DNA from: Rubinisphaera italica
GTDB taxonomy: Bacteria; Planctomycetota; Planctomycetia; Planctomycetales; Planctomycetaceae
NCBI RefSeq assembly: GCF_007859715.1
Contig: NZ_SJPG01000001.1
Coordinates: forward strand, 2,816,728-2,880,727
Reading direction: 5' to 3'
DNA length: 64,000 nucleotides
Of the stretch, positions 38,347 through 47,720 are shown piece after piece. The notes below the pieces were generated by a model. That model worked only from the letters and a program-made list of their open reading frames with translations, was not told the origin of the DNA and did no database searches. The translations under genes and the position numbers were made by a program. Position 1 is the first letter of the stretch. Every line of letters starts with the position of its first letter.

Positions 38347-40005
38347 ATGACTATCGTGAATTCTCATTGCCAGATTCCAATGCGATTGCACGAGATTATG
38401 TTTTGGGGTTTTCAGACACTGCTGCTCTTTACCGTCTTGGGATGTGGTCCCATCAATTCTTCGGAACCACAACAGATACAGGAGGTTCACTCCTCGGAAG
38501 CCTCAATAGAGAAGACTTTCACTTTGAGTGATGAACTTTCACAAATTTCCCGCTACTCGGTTATGAGTTCCTGCTCTTCGACGGGGTGTCATGGTCAGGA
38601 ATTCCCCGTGAAAACGAATACCGAGGTCAGGAGTTGTGGTCGAAATGAAGCGGTGATCTGGCATGAGGTCGATCCTCACACAGGAGCATTGAGCTGTCTG
38701 AATTCTCCTCTTGCAGCTCAAATCATGAGCAAGTTATACGATGAGAATAATCGCCTGGCGATCCGGGAGACCAGCTGTTTAAGTTGCCATGCTCCTCAGC
38801 TAATTCCTTCTGGATTTACTGAAAAACAAATTGAACTGGCAGTCATGCCGCAGAATACAGAATGTATGATGTGTCATGGTGTCGAAGGGGAATGGATTCA
38901 AGCTCATCCGAACTGGTCAGTCAGCCTTGAAAATAGCGATGAAAAACGGATGCGCGACGCGGGGATGACCCCGTTAAGTCAACCTCATCAAAGAGTTCAG
39001 CTATGTGCAAGCTGTCATATCGGATCTGCCGGTGATGCAAACCAGGGAATGGTTTCACGAGAGGTGAATCATGATATGATCGGAGCAGGACATCCTCGTC
39101 TCGATTTTGATTTCTCCGCGTTTTCCAATGCCATATTACCACACTGGAATCATGAGCATGAGGAAGATCACGATCATCTGTCCAATTGGATTCTAGGGCA
39201 ATGGTATGGCATGCAAGCCACTCTCGAATTGTTGGAATACCGGCTCCAGACAGATGCGACTGGAAACTCTCAGCTGGAATTTTCAGAGATGAATTGCTTT
39301 GCCTGTCATCGCGATCTGGATAATCGAGTATTGCCGATGAAGGTCAATCAGCATGAAGGTTCCAAGTGGGGAAATCCCTATCAAGAATTCTTCCCGGCAA
39401 TGCTGGATAGTTTTTTTCACGCTCAGAACGACAACAAGGAATCTTTAGTCGAGATTGTACAACTTAAAAACAATCTGGCATCCATTGACAAAGGGTTTGA
39501 AATTCATAATTGGAGCCGTCTCGATCGCGAGAAGGGATCTTGTAAAAACAGTTTGAATGCCATGGAGCTGATTCAACAGAGTGAGATCCTGATCACGCCA
39601 TTCAATAGTGAGATCGAAATGGCGCAGGTGGAAACATTTCTGGCTGCGGTTCAGAAAACGGTCCGTGAGGATTTAAGACAGAATCATCTGAGCTGGAGAA
39701 AAGCGGTTTCTTTGACACTCCTGATCCCGCATTTGCTTGCAGAGGTGGAAATACAAACGGCCCTCAAAGTGGAAATTGAATCCGAACTGGATGAACTCCG
39801 TCAAGTTTTGGATTTCGAAACCATTCCGGATTCGTCCGGTGCTGGGCGAAAATATTTGTTCCATAGCCCTGCTGGCTACTTTGCCAATGCAGAAACTGGA
39901 ATCCTGATCGAATCAATCCTGTCTAAACTGGATTCAATATTTTCGATCAAAGATCCAGATGTGATCCCTGAGCCCATACTTGATACACAAACCCCCTTGA
40001 ACTGA
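38347..40005 (+). CDS. Pentaheme cytochrome c lipoprotein (paralogue 1)
   Basis: About 552 residues. A hydrophobic stretch ends in the lipobox TVLGC, predicting a lipid anchor. The heme sites are one CX4CH (CSSTGCH) and four CxxCH (CLSCH, CMMCH, CASCH, CFACH). After CASCHIGSAGD comes EVNHDMIGAGHPRLDF, the conserved histidine block that supplies distal ligands in the cytochrome c554-like family; a CFACHRDLD site follows. The last 200 residues are heme-free and helical. The next two genes encode proteins with the same order of motifs, so this is a tandem family. I use ATG 38347; 38380 is also possible, and 38260 would put an unlikely 29-residue tail before the signal. Periplasm-facing, probably an electron carrier or oligoheme enzyme of unknown substrate. 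Confidence 0.87.
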   Translation: MTIVNSHCQIPMRLHEIMFWGFQTLLLFTVLGCGPINSSEPQQIQEVHSSEASIEKTFTLSDELSQISRYSVMSSCSSTGCHGQEFPVKTNTEVRSCGRNEAVIWHEVDPHTGALSCLNSPLAAQIMSKLYDENNRLAIRETSCLSCHAPQLIPSGFTEKQIELAVMPQNTECMMCHGVEGEWIQAHPNWSVSLENSDEKRMRDAGMTPLSQPHQRVQLCASCHIGSAGDANQGMVSREVNHDMIGAGHPRLDFDFSAFSNAILPHWNHEHEEDHDHLSNWILGQWYGMQATLELLEYRLQTDATGNSQLEFSEMNCFACHRDLDNRVLPMKVNQHEGSKWGNPYQEFFPAMLDSFFHAQNDNKESLVEIVQLKNNLASIDKGFEIHNWSRLDREKGSCKNSLNAMELIQQSEILITPFNSEIEMAQVETFLAAVQKTVREDLRQNHLSWRKAVSLTLLIPHLLAEVEIQTALKVEIESELDELRQVLDFETIPDSSGAGRKYLFHSPAGYFANAETGILIESILSKLDSIFSIKDPDVIPEPILDTQTPLN

Positions 40006-40028
40006 CTTCCCAACACCGAGAGACAAAC

Positions 40029-42005
40029 ATGACAAATAAGTCATCTTCACTGTTGAATATTCATTCGCAAAATCGTGGGCAAAATCACTTGCTAATTTCT
40101 GGATGCCTGCTCGTGATGTTGATTCTCTTTGGTCATGGCCGCGAAGTTGAGGCACAGGTAGAAAATAATCTTGTTGTGAAACAACTTTGCGAACAGAGAA
40201 ATCAGGAGGGTGATTTCCTCAATTACAATGGACACGAACTTACACAACTGCAGGCTTGCAAGCGATGTCATGGAGGACCTCTTTCTTCCACGAATTCTAT
40301 CGAAGAAGATACCTCGACGGCTCAGAATCCGATCATCGGACAAGACCTGATCCGTGCTTCGACGGATGGTTGGTTTCTCGGCAATGAAATGACAACATGG
40401 GAAACTTTCGACAAGCACGCGCAAGCCTATGTGGCCCTGGAAAGTGGGTTGGCACAATCGATGGCTACTCTGCTGGGTATTGTCGATGAAAAAGGAAAAT
40501 CATTAATTCATCACGACTTGCGATGTCTGGCCTGCCATTCCTCCATTCCCGTTGAAAATTATCTCACCGAATTTCCAGACGACTGCAAGGTGACTGGAAA
40601 AACTTATGTCACGGTTTGTGCCGGATTGGGAAATTCAGCCGAGAACAACCGCTCCCTTAAACAGGTCTATGGTGTTAGCCTGCTGGCAGGGGTGAGTTGT
40701 GAAGGCTGTCATGGTCCGGCAGGCGATAAAAAAGCAGAAGACAATGATGGCATTCGTGGATGGGGAAATTTGCATTGGATGGATGAAAACTGGCGTCATT
40801 ACGATTCTGCCAAGCGGTATGCATCGGGACAATGGGATGTTCGCAGTTATGTCAACCGTGCCCGGATATGTGCTTCCTGTCATATCGGAAATGTCAGGCA
40901 GGGGAAAATTATCACTCACGAAATGTATGCGGCCGGGCATCCCCCGTTGCCGAATCTGGAAGTGGCAACTTACTCCAACCAGGAGCCTTCGCACTGGAAT
41001 GGATTCTTTGACAAATCTCCAGAACTGAAAACGGAATATGCCAGCAAAGTGCTTCCCGATGTCAATCTGGAGGAAGTCTTTACCAGTACGTCCAGGGTCG
41101 CCGAGCAAACAACAATCATGCTGGTCAGCGGTCTGATGAACATGGCTGAGCAATTGCGATTATCAGCTGACTTACTCGATCCTGAAGTTCACAGTCCCTT
41201 GCATCAAATTGCGGAACAAGACTCCTCGATTGAATTTCACAGCTGGCCAGAATTTGCCAACTATGCCTGCTTCAATTGTCATCACGATCTTCGAACGGGA
41301 ACCTGGAGACAATCCCGCAAGTTAATGCTGAAACCTGGCCGACCTAATATTCATGAGTGGCCGCTCGCTTCAGCCAAACTGGCGAGCATGTATTTCAATG
41401 ATGTTTCTGGTTATGAGGCTCAACTGAAGCCTTTGGTTCAGTCATTGAATGCCGCTCCATTTGGGAATCCCGTTTCCTTGATGGAATCGTCCAGAGGCCT
41501 TGCCGATTGGTTGGAAAAGAATGCCTGGGAATTGTCCCACAATCCGGTCTCCGTTGAGAAATTGCCGGAATTGATGACGTCTATCTGTACCTTGGCTGAA
41601 GAAGAACGGGATTACGATTCCGTTCGCCAGTTAATCTGGTCTTATGTGGTCGCCTATGACGAATTTATGTTCCTGAATTCAGACATGACGGCTCGAATCA
41701 TTCACCGCGATGTCAAAGAATCTCCCCTGTTTGCAGGCTGGTATGACAATCAATCGAATGAGATTACGGATTGTCTGCGAAACTTTCAGGAGCATGTCAT
41801 GTTGGATTTGAATCGTTCTCGCGAGCGGAAAGTGTTGTCCATTCAAGGCATGAATTCGCGAAACGACAGCCCAGTCAATTTCGGCATTTACGAACTTGAT
41901 CTCTCGGCTGTCTTTCCCATGATCTCTGCTTACGAAGCCAAAGAACTTCAGACGAATTTTCAGAAACTGAAATCGCTGAGTGAAAAATTAGTAGAGGTGC
42001 AATAA
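40029..42005 (+). CDS. Pentaheme cytochrome c (paralogue 2)
   Basis: A 658-residue exported cytochrome, starting 23 bp after the preceding cytochrome gene, so the two form an operon. The signal peptide core is LLISGCLLVMLILFG with likely cleavage near VEA. Five CxxCH motifs: CKRCH, CLACH, CEGCH, CASCH and CFNCH. After the fourth comes the family's HEMYAAGHPPLPN block. The first site is an ordinary CxxCH here, whereas paralogues 1 and 3 have CX4CH at that place. A long helical C-terminal region (about residue 440 onward) lacks hemes. Role as above: unknown, presumably periplasmic electron transfer. Confidence 0.88.
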   Translation: MTNKSSSLLNIHSQNRGQNHLLISGCLLVMLILFGHGREVEAQVENNLVVKQLCEQRNQEGDFLNYNGHELTQLQACKRCHGGPLSSTNSIEEDTSTAQNPIIGQDLIRASTDGWFLGNEMTTWETFDKHAQAYVALESGLAQSMATLLGIVDEKGKSLIHHDLRCLACHSSIPVENYLTEFPDDCKVTGKTYVTVCAGLGNSAENNRSLKQVYGVSLLAGVSCEGCHGPAGDKKAEDNDGIRGWGNLHWMDENWRHYDSAKRYASGQWDVRSYVNRARICASCHIGNVRQGKIITHEMYAAGHPPLPNLEVATYSNQEPSHWNGFFDKSPELKTEYASKVLPDVNLEEVFTSTSRVAEQTTIMLVSGLMNMAEQLRLSADLLDPEVHSPLHQIAEQDSSIEFHSWPEFANYACFNCHHDLRTGTWRQSRKLMLKPGRPNIHEWPLASAKLASMYFNDVSGYEAQLKPLVQSLNAAPFGNPVSLMESSRGLADWLEKNAWELSHNPVSVEKLPELMTSICTLAEEERDYDSVRQLIWSYVVAYDEFMFLNSDMTARIIHRDVKESPLFAGWYDNQSNEITDCLRNFQEHVMLDLNRSRERKVLSIQGMNSRNDSPVNFGIYELDLSAVFPMISAYEAKELQTNFQKLKSLSEKLVEVQ

Positions 42006-42220
42006 GTTATGGAACTGCGATCGCGTACATTTTAATTAAGAAATGGACAATCATGACGAACAGGCAGATTGGTTAAGCTAAATAAGATTCATGCAACTTA
42101 AGACTTGTGACAGTTACTAAAAACGTATGAATCGAAACCGGTGCAGGTTATCGTATTGGCTGTACTGCGCTTTCCCAAAACTTCGATGATTTAATAGAGA
42201 TAGGCGCAGATTCTTTCAGA

Positions 42221-43780
42221 ATGAAGTCCAGTCGACTTCCAAGGCTTGAGGTCGGGATGAATAGTTTCCAGTTAATCATCATCGCATTTTTTGCCAGTCT
42301 ATTATCAGCAGGTCATCCTCTGATCGCAGAGGACTTCTCTGGACCAAGCCTTAATCCTCTGCCTGTTATTAATGCTCAACCAACCCCAGCCAGGCACGAT
42401 GTTTCTGATAACCTGAGTCAAGGTCCCCTGCTCTATTTGGGGGCGGTCTCCTGCTCTTCCTCAAATTGCCATGGTAGTGTGAAGGCAAATGCTCCACTTT
42501 CTTCGCTTTCCTATACCATCTGGAAACGGCAAGATCCCCATGCACAAGCCTACCGCACATTAACGAACGACCGCTCAAAGAAAATCGCCGAACAATTACA
42601 ACTGGAAGCTCCCGCAGAAAAGTCAGCGATTTGTATCAATTGTCATGCCGCTCCTCAGAATACTTATGAGTTTTCCAATTCAACAACCAACTCTTCGAAT
42701 CTTGAATTTGTTTCGAACGGAGTCAGTTGTGAAGCCTGTCATGGGCAGGCTGCAAAATGGCTGGAACCACACCGAAGTTATACCTGGAATTCACCACTCT
42801 GGAATGAATCTCGTAAGAGCAAGACTGGGTTCAAACAACTCAAATCGACAGTCATCCGCGCAGAAACCTGTGCGAGTTGTCATATCGGAAGTGCTGGACG
42901 TGATGTCAATCATGAATTGATCGCTGCCGGGCATCCCAGGCTGTTATTCGAGTACACATCCTATATGGATTTGTATGCTCAACAGGCAGCGCATTGGGAT
43001 ATTGGGAAAGATCATAAACGATCAGATGGAATCAACTCTGCTGAATCAGCTGATCACGCATTGAATTCCTGGGCCATTGGCCAACTGGTCTGTTCCAGTC
43101 AAGTTCAGAAGCTTCTGCATCAGCGATCAGAGAACCCCAATGCAGTGTGGCCGGAACTTGCGGAGTATTCGTGTTATTCCTGTCATCACGATTTATCTCG
43201 CACTGAGTCACCTGATCCGAACTGGCGACAAAAAGCTTTTGCTCCAATAACAAGACCATTTGTGCGTTCGGAATTCTATTCTCTGTTTAATCGTGCCATA
43301 TTGGAGTCTGCGGGTCTCAAAGTTGGCCACGATTCCATGAGCAAACTGGAATCGCTGAACATTCAAGTCTGCCAGATGAAACCGCAGCATCGCGATCAGA
43401 TTAATGAACTTTCTGATTCGGTTTCCAATCAACTCGATCTGCAAATCCAACACTATATTTCGCAGACGAAGGATCTCGATCAGTTGCGTAAAAATATATT
43501 GTCCGATCTACTGAATCAGGATCGCGTTGATTCCATCCAAAGCTGGGATGTGGCAACTCAATATTTTCTGGCACTCTCTTCATTGAACACAGATCTGCTT
43601 AACTCACAACAGAAAATGCAATCGCTTAGGGCATTGCTGACTATTCGGTCTAATCTGGCATTTCCCTCATTCGAGGTGGATCGGCTTGGCACTCAACAGA
43701 AATATCTGATTAACAGCCCGCAATGGAACAGCCCTGTCCCATTATTAAAGATCCAGCATGAGATTGAGTCACTTCAATAA
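42221..43780 (+). CDS. Pentaheme cytochrome c (paralogue 3)
   Basis: A 519-residue exported cytochrome, 215 bp after paralogue 2. Heme sites: CX4CH (CSSSNCH, about residue 78), then CINCH, CEACH, CASCH and CYSCH. The conserved HELIAAGHPRLLFEY block follows CASCHIGSAG. The signal peptide core is FQLIIIAFFASLLSAG. The start at 42221 gives a basic n-region; ATG 42257, preceded by GAGG, is an alternative that removes 12 residues. About 190 C-terminal residues are heme-free and helical. The three tandem paralogues may form a complex or substitute for one another; the sequence does not say which. Confidence 0.88.
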   Translation: MKSSRLPRLEVGMNSFQLIIIAFFASLLSAGHPLIAEDFSGPSLNPLPVINAQPTPARHDVSDNLSQGPLLYLGAVSCSSSNCHGSVKANAPLSSLSYTIWKRQDPHAQAYRTLTNDRSKKIAEQLQLEAPAEKSAICINCHAAPQNTYEFSNSTTNSSNLEFVSNGVSCEACHGQAAKWLEPHRSYTWNSPLWNESRKSKTGFKQLKSTVIRAETCASCHIGSAGRDVNHELIAAGHPRLLFEYTSYMDLYAQQAAHWDIGKDHKRSDGINSAESADHALNSWAIGQLVCSSQVQKLLHQRSENPNAVWPELAEYSCYSCHHDLSRTESPDPNWRQKAFAPITRPFVRSEFYSLFNRAILESAGLKVGHDSMSKLESLNIQVCQMKPQHRDQINELSDSVSNQLDLQIQHYISQTKDLDQLRKNILSDLLNQDRVDSIQSWDVATQYFLALSSLNTDLLNSQQKMQSLRALLTIRSNLAFPSFEVDRLGTQQKYLINSPQWNSPVPLLKIQHEIESLQ

Positions 43781-44160
43781 ACCATTTCTGGATGGCTTTA
43801 CACTTTCAATCTCCGTCTGCAAGCAAAGACCTTGCTTTTCAAGTCTCTTCGCTTTTTGCCAACCGAATCGGTTGTTTGGCTGAACTTTACGACTACTATC
43901 CTTGCCCAGATCTATCCCCGTGTCCACTGTCTTTTTGCATTTTGACTTCTCGCAAGTCATTCAATTCAATTGGAATTGTTTGGTTCCATGTGGTGAAAAG
44001 TTTCTAACCAATTATAATTGTTATATGTTGTTCCAGGCCGCAAAGATTGGATTTTGCATCAGACAGCGTTGATCAGTCGCAAATTTTACAGCTGTGAGAT
44101 CATGCGACGAACCTTTCCAGAATTGTTTTGCAACTCAAACTGCAGAACTCGCGTATCGAA
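43781..44160. other. Intergenic region upstream of kinase gene
   Basis: About 380 bp, A+T rich, with no gene or repeat that I can support. The kinase frame is open back to TTG 44128, but the first ATG is at 44161. Confidence 0.35.
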
Positions 44161-45579
44161 ATGACTATGGATTCTAAAAAATCATCTGCAGATCGACATC
44201 CCAAAACCACACATGAGATCTCCGCAATCTTTCTGAAACAATATCCTCTGTGTTTTCAGAAGTTTCTCCGAGATATCGAAAACGAATCTGCAAACGACTT
44301 AATCGTCTATCTGGAATACGATCCCGTCGAAGAGGCGGATCGTGATAAAGTTTTTTATCAGTTGATGTCTTATGTTGTGAAGACCTGTTTGGATCAAGGT
44401 ACACTCAAAGACGAACAGGAATACACGAGTAAGTATCCCAGTTTTCGCGACGTGATTAAAAAATGCTTTAGCTCTCTGCTCAAGATCAGCCAGAAAACGG
44501 AAGTGGAAGAGTTCCTGACAAGTGGAGGAATGGGGGATATCTACAAAGGAAGATATTATTTGTATGAAGGTTCGAGGGTCTGGAATCCTTGCATCATCAA
44601 GATTGCCCGTCATGAAGATATTAAAAACTATCAACAACAGCAGTTTACAACGTACGGACATTCCATCGATTTTGAACAGGCTCAAAAAGATCTTTCCGAT
44701 CGTTTTTTTCGAGAGGTGAATATCACCAACAAGATTGGACAGCCATGGGGTGTCCAGGCATACGAAGCGGGTTGGGTTTCGGGGCGTTCTCACAATGGCG
44801 TGTTTCTGTGCCTGGAATTCATTGACGGTTTGAATTTCAAGCAATTCCATGAAAAATTACAGCAGCAGTGCGGAGCAAGTTTGAGTGTGGGAGCGATCTG
44901 CGAGCTAATTGCCCAAGTCGCTGAGGCAATGCAAAGATTTCATAATTTCATCATCCATCGAGACATCAAACCTCAGAATCTGATGGTGGTTCTGCGGGGT
45001 GGAGACGGGCATCGCTTTGCAAGAGTAATTGATTTCGGAATTGCTAAATATGTGGAGAAAGATAACAGTATCTTCCACAACATTAGCGAGTCCTTCAACA
45101 TAAATGATGTTGAAAATGCAAAACGGGAAAACTGTTTTCGAGGAACTCCAGATTATGCACCACCAGAACAATTTTTTGATTCAACAGGTGTGGATTGCCT
45201 GGTCGACCTGTATGCATTGGGCTGCACGATGTTTGAACTACTTGACGTGAGCAATGCCCCACCCCTTTGCTCACAGGGTTATTCATCGGGTGCCAATGCA
45301 CGAGACCTGAATGCTCTACAAAAGTTGCATGAGCAGGGATTACCGGAAGTTAAATTTCGACACAAAGATAACCCTAAGGTCCGACAAGTCCTCAAAAAAA
45401 TGACGGCTCCCAATCTGATGCTCCGCTACCAGAATGCTGCAAGGCTGCTGGAGGATTTGGCCCCATTACGAAATCATGAACAGTTGGCACAGGCCGTACA
45501 AGCCATTGCTGACAACACGGAATACAAAAATCCTGATGCTAAACGAAGTTGGTCGATCAAGTCTTTGCTAGGGCGATAA
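44161..45579 (+). CDS. Cytoplasmic serine/threonine protein kinase
   Basis: About 472 residues. The kinase domain spans roughly residues 120-450. It has the glycine loop SGGMGDIYKGRYY, the ATP-lysine in CIIKIARH, the catalytic loop FIIHRDIKPQNLMV with the Asp base, DFGIAKY for magnesium, and an APE-like APPEQFFD. This is a PknB-type (Hanks) kinase. The N-terminal 115 residues form an acidic helical domain. I see no membrane segment and no PASTA, TPR or WD repeat domain after the kinase, unlike many planctomycete kinases. The start at 44161 is chosen because the upstream TTG 44128 has no ribosome site. Its position at the end of the cytochrome/secretion island suggests, without proof, that it regulates island genes. 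Confidence 0.9.
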   Translation: MTMDSKKSSADRHPKTTHEISAIFLKQYPLCFQKFLRDIENESANDLIVYLEYDPVEEADRDKVFYQLMSYVVKTCLDQGTLKDEQEYTSKYPSFRDVIKKCFSSLLKISQKTEVEEFLTSGGMGDIYKGRYYLYEGSRVWNPCIIKIARHEDIKNYQQQQFTTYGHSIDFEQAQKDLSDRFFREVNITNKIGQPWGVQAYEAGWVSGRSHNGVFLCLEFIDGLNFKQFHEKLQQQCGASLSVGAICELIAQVAEAMQRFHNFIIHRDIKPQNLMVVLRGGDGHRFARVIDFGIAKYVEKDNSIFHNISESFNINDVENAKRENCFRGTPDYAPPEQFFDSTGVDCLVDLYALGCTMFELLDVSNAPPLCSQGYSSGANARDLNALQKLHEQGLPEVKFRHKDNPKVRQVLKKMTAPNLMLRYQNAARLLEDLAPLRNHEQLAQAVQAIADNTEYKNPDAKRSWSIKSLLGR

Positions 45580-45594
45580 GAGCTTAAAGTGAAA

Positions 45595-45701
45595 TTGAGA
45601 CCACCTTCAAATAGTATCTGTAGTCGCATAAACACCAAATGTCATAAAACGCTGTCTTTGCTCCTGCTGAACGCTGCAGGTAATTTTTGAATATGCTCAA
45701 G
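45595..45701. repeat. MITE-like palindromic repeat, copy 1
   Basis: About 107 bp. It aligns along its whole length with the copy at 56888-56994, with identical blocks AACACCAAATGTC and TGCTCCTGCTGAACGCTGCA. The terminal arms (TTGAGACCA... and ...ATATGCTCAAG) are imperfect inverted repeats of each other. No coding capacity. Located 15 bp after the kinase stop. Confidence 0.7.
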
Positions 45702-45749
45702 ATTTATCGCGGCGCGGTTGTTCGCGGCACGCCATTGATTAATGGCCCA

Positions 45750-45854
45750 TTAGAGCATTTCTAAATGCAATGTGCCTTTACATGTGCGATTATTTCCCTG
45801 AAATGTTGTATTTGCTCAGGCAGAACGCGGAAGACTGATTTTGGAAATGCTCTG
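45750..45854. repeat. MITE-like palindromic repeat, copy 2
   Basis: About 105 bp, more diverged. The ends are a perfect 10-bp inverted repeat (AGAGCATTTC at 45752 and GAAATGCTCT at 45844). The right half (TTTGCTCAGGCAGAACGCGG onward) aligns with copies 1 and 3. It lies 48 bp from copy 1, in the same orientation. Confidence 0.6.
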
Positions 45855-46164
45855 GTTGACTCATTCAACATTCCCGAGAACAAACCAGTTCCCGAAATCG
45901 ATGGCCATACCTGAGTTTTGTGCGAGGAGATGTCGTCATTTGCAGATTCTGTCGAGGATCTGATACTCCGTAAGGGATAGGGCGCAAGGTAATCCGTCAA
46001 CTGTCGAGAGCTCGTCAAACAATTCCAGAATGTCGAGACAATTAGCACGGAAGTGTACTGGACTGCTAACAACAGTGTTAAAGGTACGGATTACGATATG
46101 CTTGTCTCGTTCGTATCCCGAAGCGTAAGCTTAGACTTCGCTTCTGTCGGACGTAATAATGGAA
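45855..46164. other. Gene-free stretch
   Basis: About 310 bp between repeat copy 2 and the lipoprotein gene. A hairpin GAAGCG...CGCTTC (about 46119-46144) lies beyond the stop of the minus-strand lipoprotein gene and may end its transcript. I see no gene. Confidence 0.35.
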
Positions 46165-46605
46165 TTATTCGGAATCGAGATTGAAGTCAAACTGGTGTGA
46201 ACTCTTATCGACGGTCACTTTCAATTCCGTATCTTCGTTGTACTTGGAGGGGATGATTTGCTCGCCAACCATTTCGGTTTCTCCAGTGTCTTCACCGCTA
46301 TCTATCACAGGAACTTCTTCTTCATTGATGATGGAGGAAATGATAACATCATAGACTCCCATATTAGGACCTTTGCCCTCAGAAATTTCGTATTGTCCAC
46401 CAACTATGATTGCACCTGCAGCTCGATTGCTTGAACTGCGGGGCTGGAACGATATGGTGCCATTTTCAATCGATTCTCCATTCAACGTAATGGTGCCAGA
46501 AACTGCTGCCCGACTCGGGCCTTCGTAGTCCGACCCGCCACAACCAAGGAGAGGAAAGGTGACAAGAAACAAACTGATTAGCAGTTGAAATCGATGAAGT
46601 CTCAT
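46165..46605 (-). CDS. Transthyretin-like/carboxypeptidase-regulatory-like lipoprotein
   Basis: A 146-residue lipoprotein. The signal ends in the lipobox FPLLGCGGS. The mature part is an immunoglobulin/transthyretin-like beta-sandwich: RAAVSGTITLNGESIENGTI, then FQPRSS, GGQYEISEGKGPNMGVYDVII, and a C-terminal IIPSKYN...LKVTVDKSSHQFDFNLD. This pattern is typical of small planctomycete lipoproteins encoded beside DUF1559 genes. It lies 95 bp downstream of a DUF1559 gene on the same strand. Function unknown; likely an envelope partner of the pseudopilin-like protein. A frameshifted paralogue sits at 48.1-48.6 kb. Confidence 0.85.
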   Translation of the reverse strand: MRLHRFQLLISLFLVTFPLLGCGGSDYEGPSRAAVSGTITLNGESIENGTISFQPRSSSNRAAGAIIVGGQYEISEGKGPNMGVYDVIISSIINEEEVPVIDSGEDTGETEMVGEQIIPSKYNEDTELKVTVDKSSHQFDFNLDSE

Positions 46606-46700
46606 GATTGGTAATACTTTGTTTTGGACAGTTAAAGAAAACGCAGGCGAGAATGGAAAATCACTCTCACCCGCATTGTGATCAACCAGAAAATCACAAG

Positions 46701-47720
46701 TTAAAACTCTCCAACGACATTTCCATCATTGAGTGTACAGAGTGCTGGCCATGTATGCCTTGTGTCGTAACCTGGATTGGCCTGATTATCATTTGAGCCA
46801 TCGTCGTCGATGTTTTCACTCACAAATCGAACACTTCCGTCAACCATAGCAACCTGAACGCCACCTCGATGTAAACTGCTCACTGCAGTTTGTGATGCTG
46901 TTGCATTTCCGCAGCAACTCCTGTTTCCTGAGTACCATGTATTTGGAGGATATCTGCCATCAAAGCCTACTGCCCACAGAGTTGCACTCCCGTCGGTTCC
47001 AAAGGCTAACGCACCCATCCCTCGAAGTTCTCTGCTACGTGTCGCTGCCGTGTCGTCTGATCCCCGCAGATTCATATGTCGTTCACTCAGAAAGAGTACA
47101 TTCGAAGTCCCATCGGTAACATCCCGCATACGAATTTTCGACTTGTTTCGGCCCATGTCTCTATTGACCACGTAATTGCTTACAGCATAATTTGACAGAA
47201 AATTATTAGTACTGCGGCCTTCATTAGGGCTAGTGGGACAGAGATAGGTATCAACTTGTGATTGCAGCGGATTGGTTGCTCCGTTGTAATCTGCCCCTGC
47301 TCCTGGCATCCGACAGCCATCAGGTTGAAGCACATCGTAGAGTGCACTTTCTTCAATGAACGGCAGAATAAAAGTTCCCCAGCCCCATGAGTCACGATTA
47401 CCGTTTCCGCTGCCAGCGGGGCCACCATCAACCCGTGTCATACATCGGTTCCACTCAGAAGGAGGTGAAGCTGTAGTCCCAGTTGTTTGCTGAATATAGC
47501 CTGGAGGGAATACACGGTGCGTATCATGATAGTTGTGCATCCCTAACGCGATCTGTTTCAAATTGTTCTTACAACTTGAACGACGAGCCGCTTCACGCGC
47601 CTGTTGCACAGCGGGCAGCAATAATGCCACCAGTATGGCGATGATTGCGATAACAACAAGAAGCTCGATTAACGTAAAACCGCATCGTTGCAGTGACTTT
47701 GAAAATTTGCGAACTTTCAT
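46701..47720 (-). CDS. DUF1559 pseudopilin-like protein
   Basis: A 339-residue DUF1559 paralogue of the protein at 2600-3616. The leader MKVRKFSKSLQRCGFTLIEL gives a class III signal and the hydrophobic helix; [20 protein letters not shown] and [14 protein letters not shown] follow. The C-terminal family block is SLHRGGVQVAMVDGSVRFVSE. A GAGGAG Shine-Dalgarno site precedes the ATG, unusually clear for this window. The lipoprotein gene follows 95 bp downstream, so the two are probably co-transcribed. Confidence 0.93.
   Translation of the reverse strand: MKVRKFSKSLQRCGFTLIELLVVIAIIAILVALLLPAVQQAREAARRSSCKNNLKQIALGMHNYHDTHRVFPPGYIQQTTGTTASPPSEWNRCMTRVDGGPAGSGNGNRDSWGWGTFILPFIEESALYDVLQPDGCRMPGAGADYNGATNPLQSQVDTYLCPTSPNEGRSTNNFLSNYAVSNYVVNRDMGRNKSKIRMRDVTDGTSNVLFLSERHMNLRGSDDTAATRSRELRGMGALAFGTDGSATLWAVGFDGRYPPNTWYSGNRSCCGNATASQTAVSSLHRGGVQVAMVDGSVRFVSENIDDDGSNDNQANPGYDTRHTWPALCTLNDGNVVGEF

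Noticed and set aside
43769..43960. Minus-strand 63-codon frame after the third pentaheme cytochrome
   Set aside because: It overlaps the cytochrome stop and shows no homology that I recognise.
45761..46072. Minus-strand frame of 103 codons
   Set aside because: Nearly a third of it lies inside MITE-like copy 2, and the rest has no coding character.
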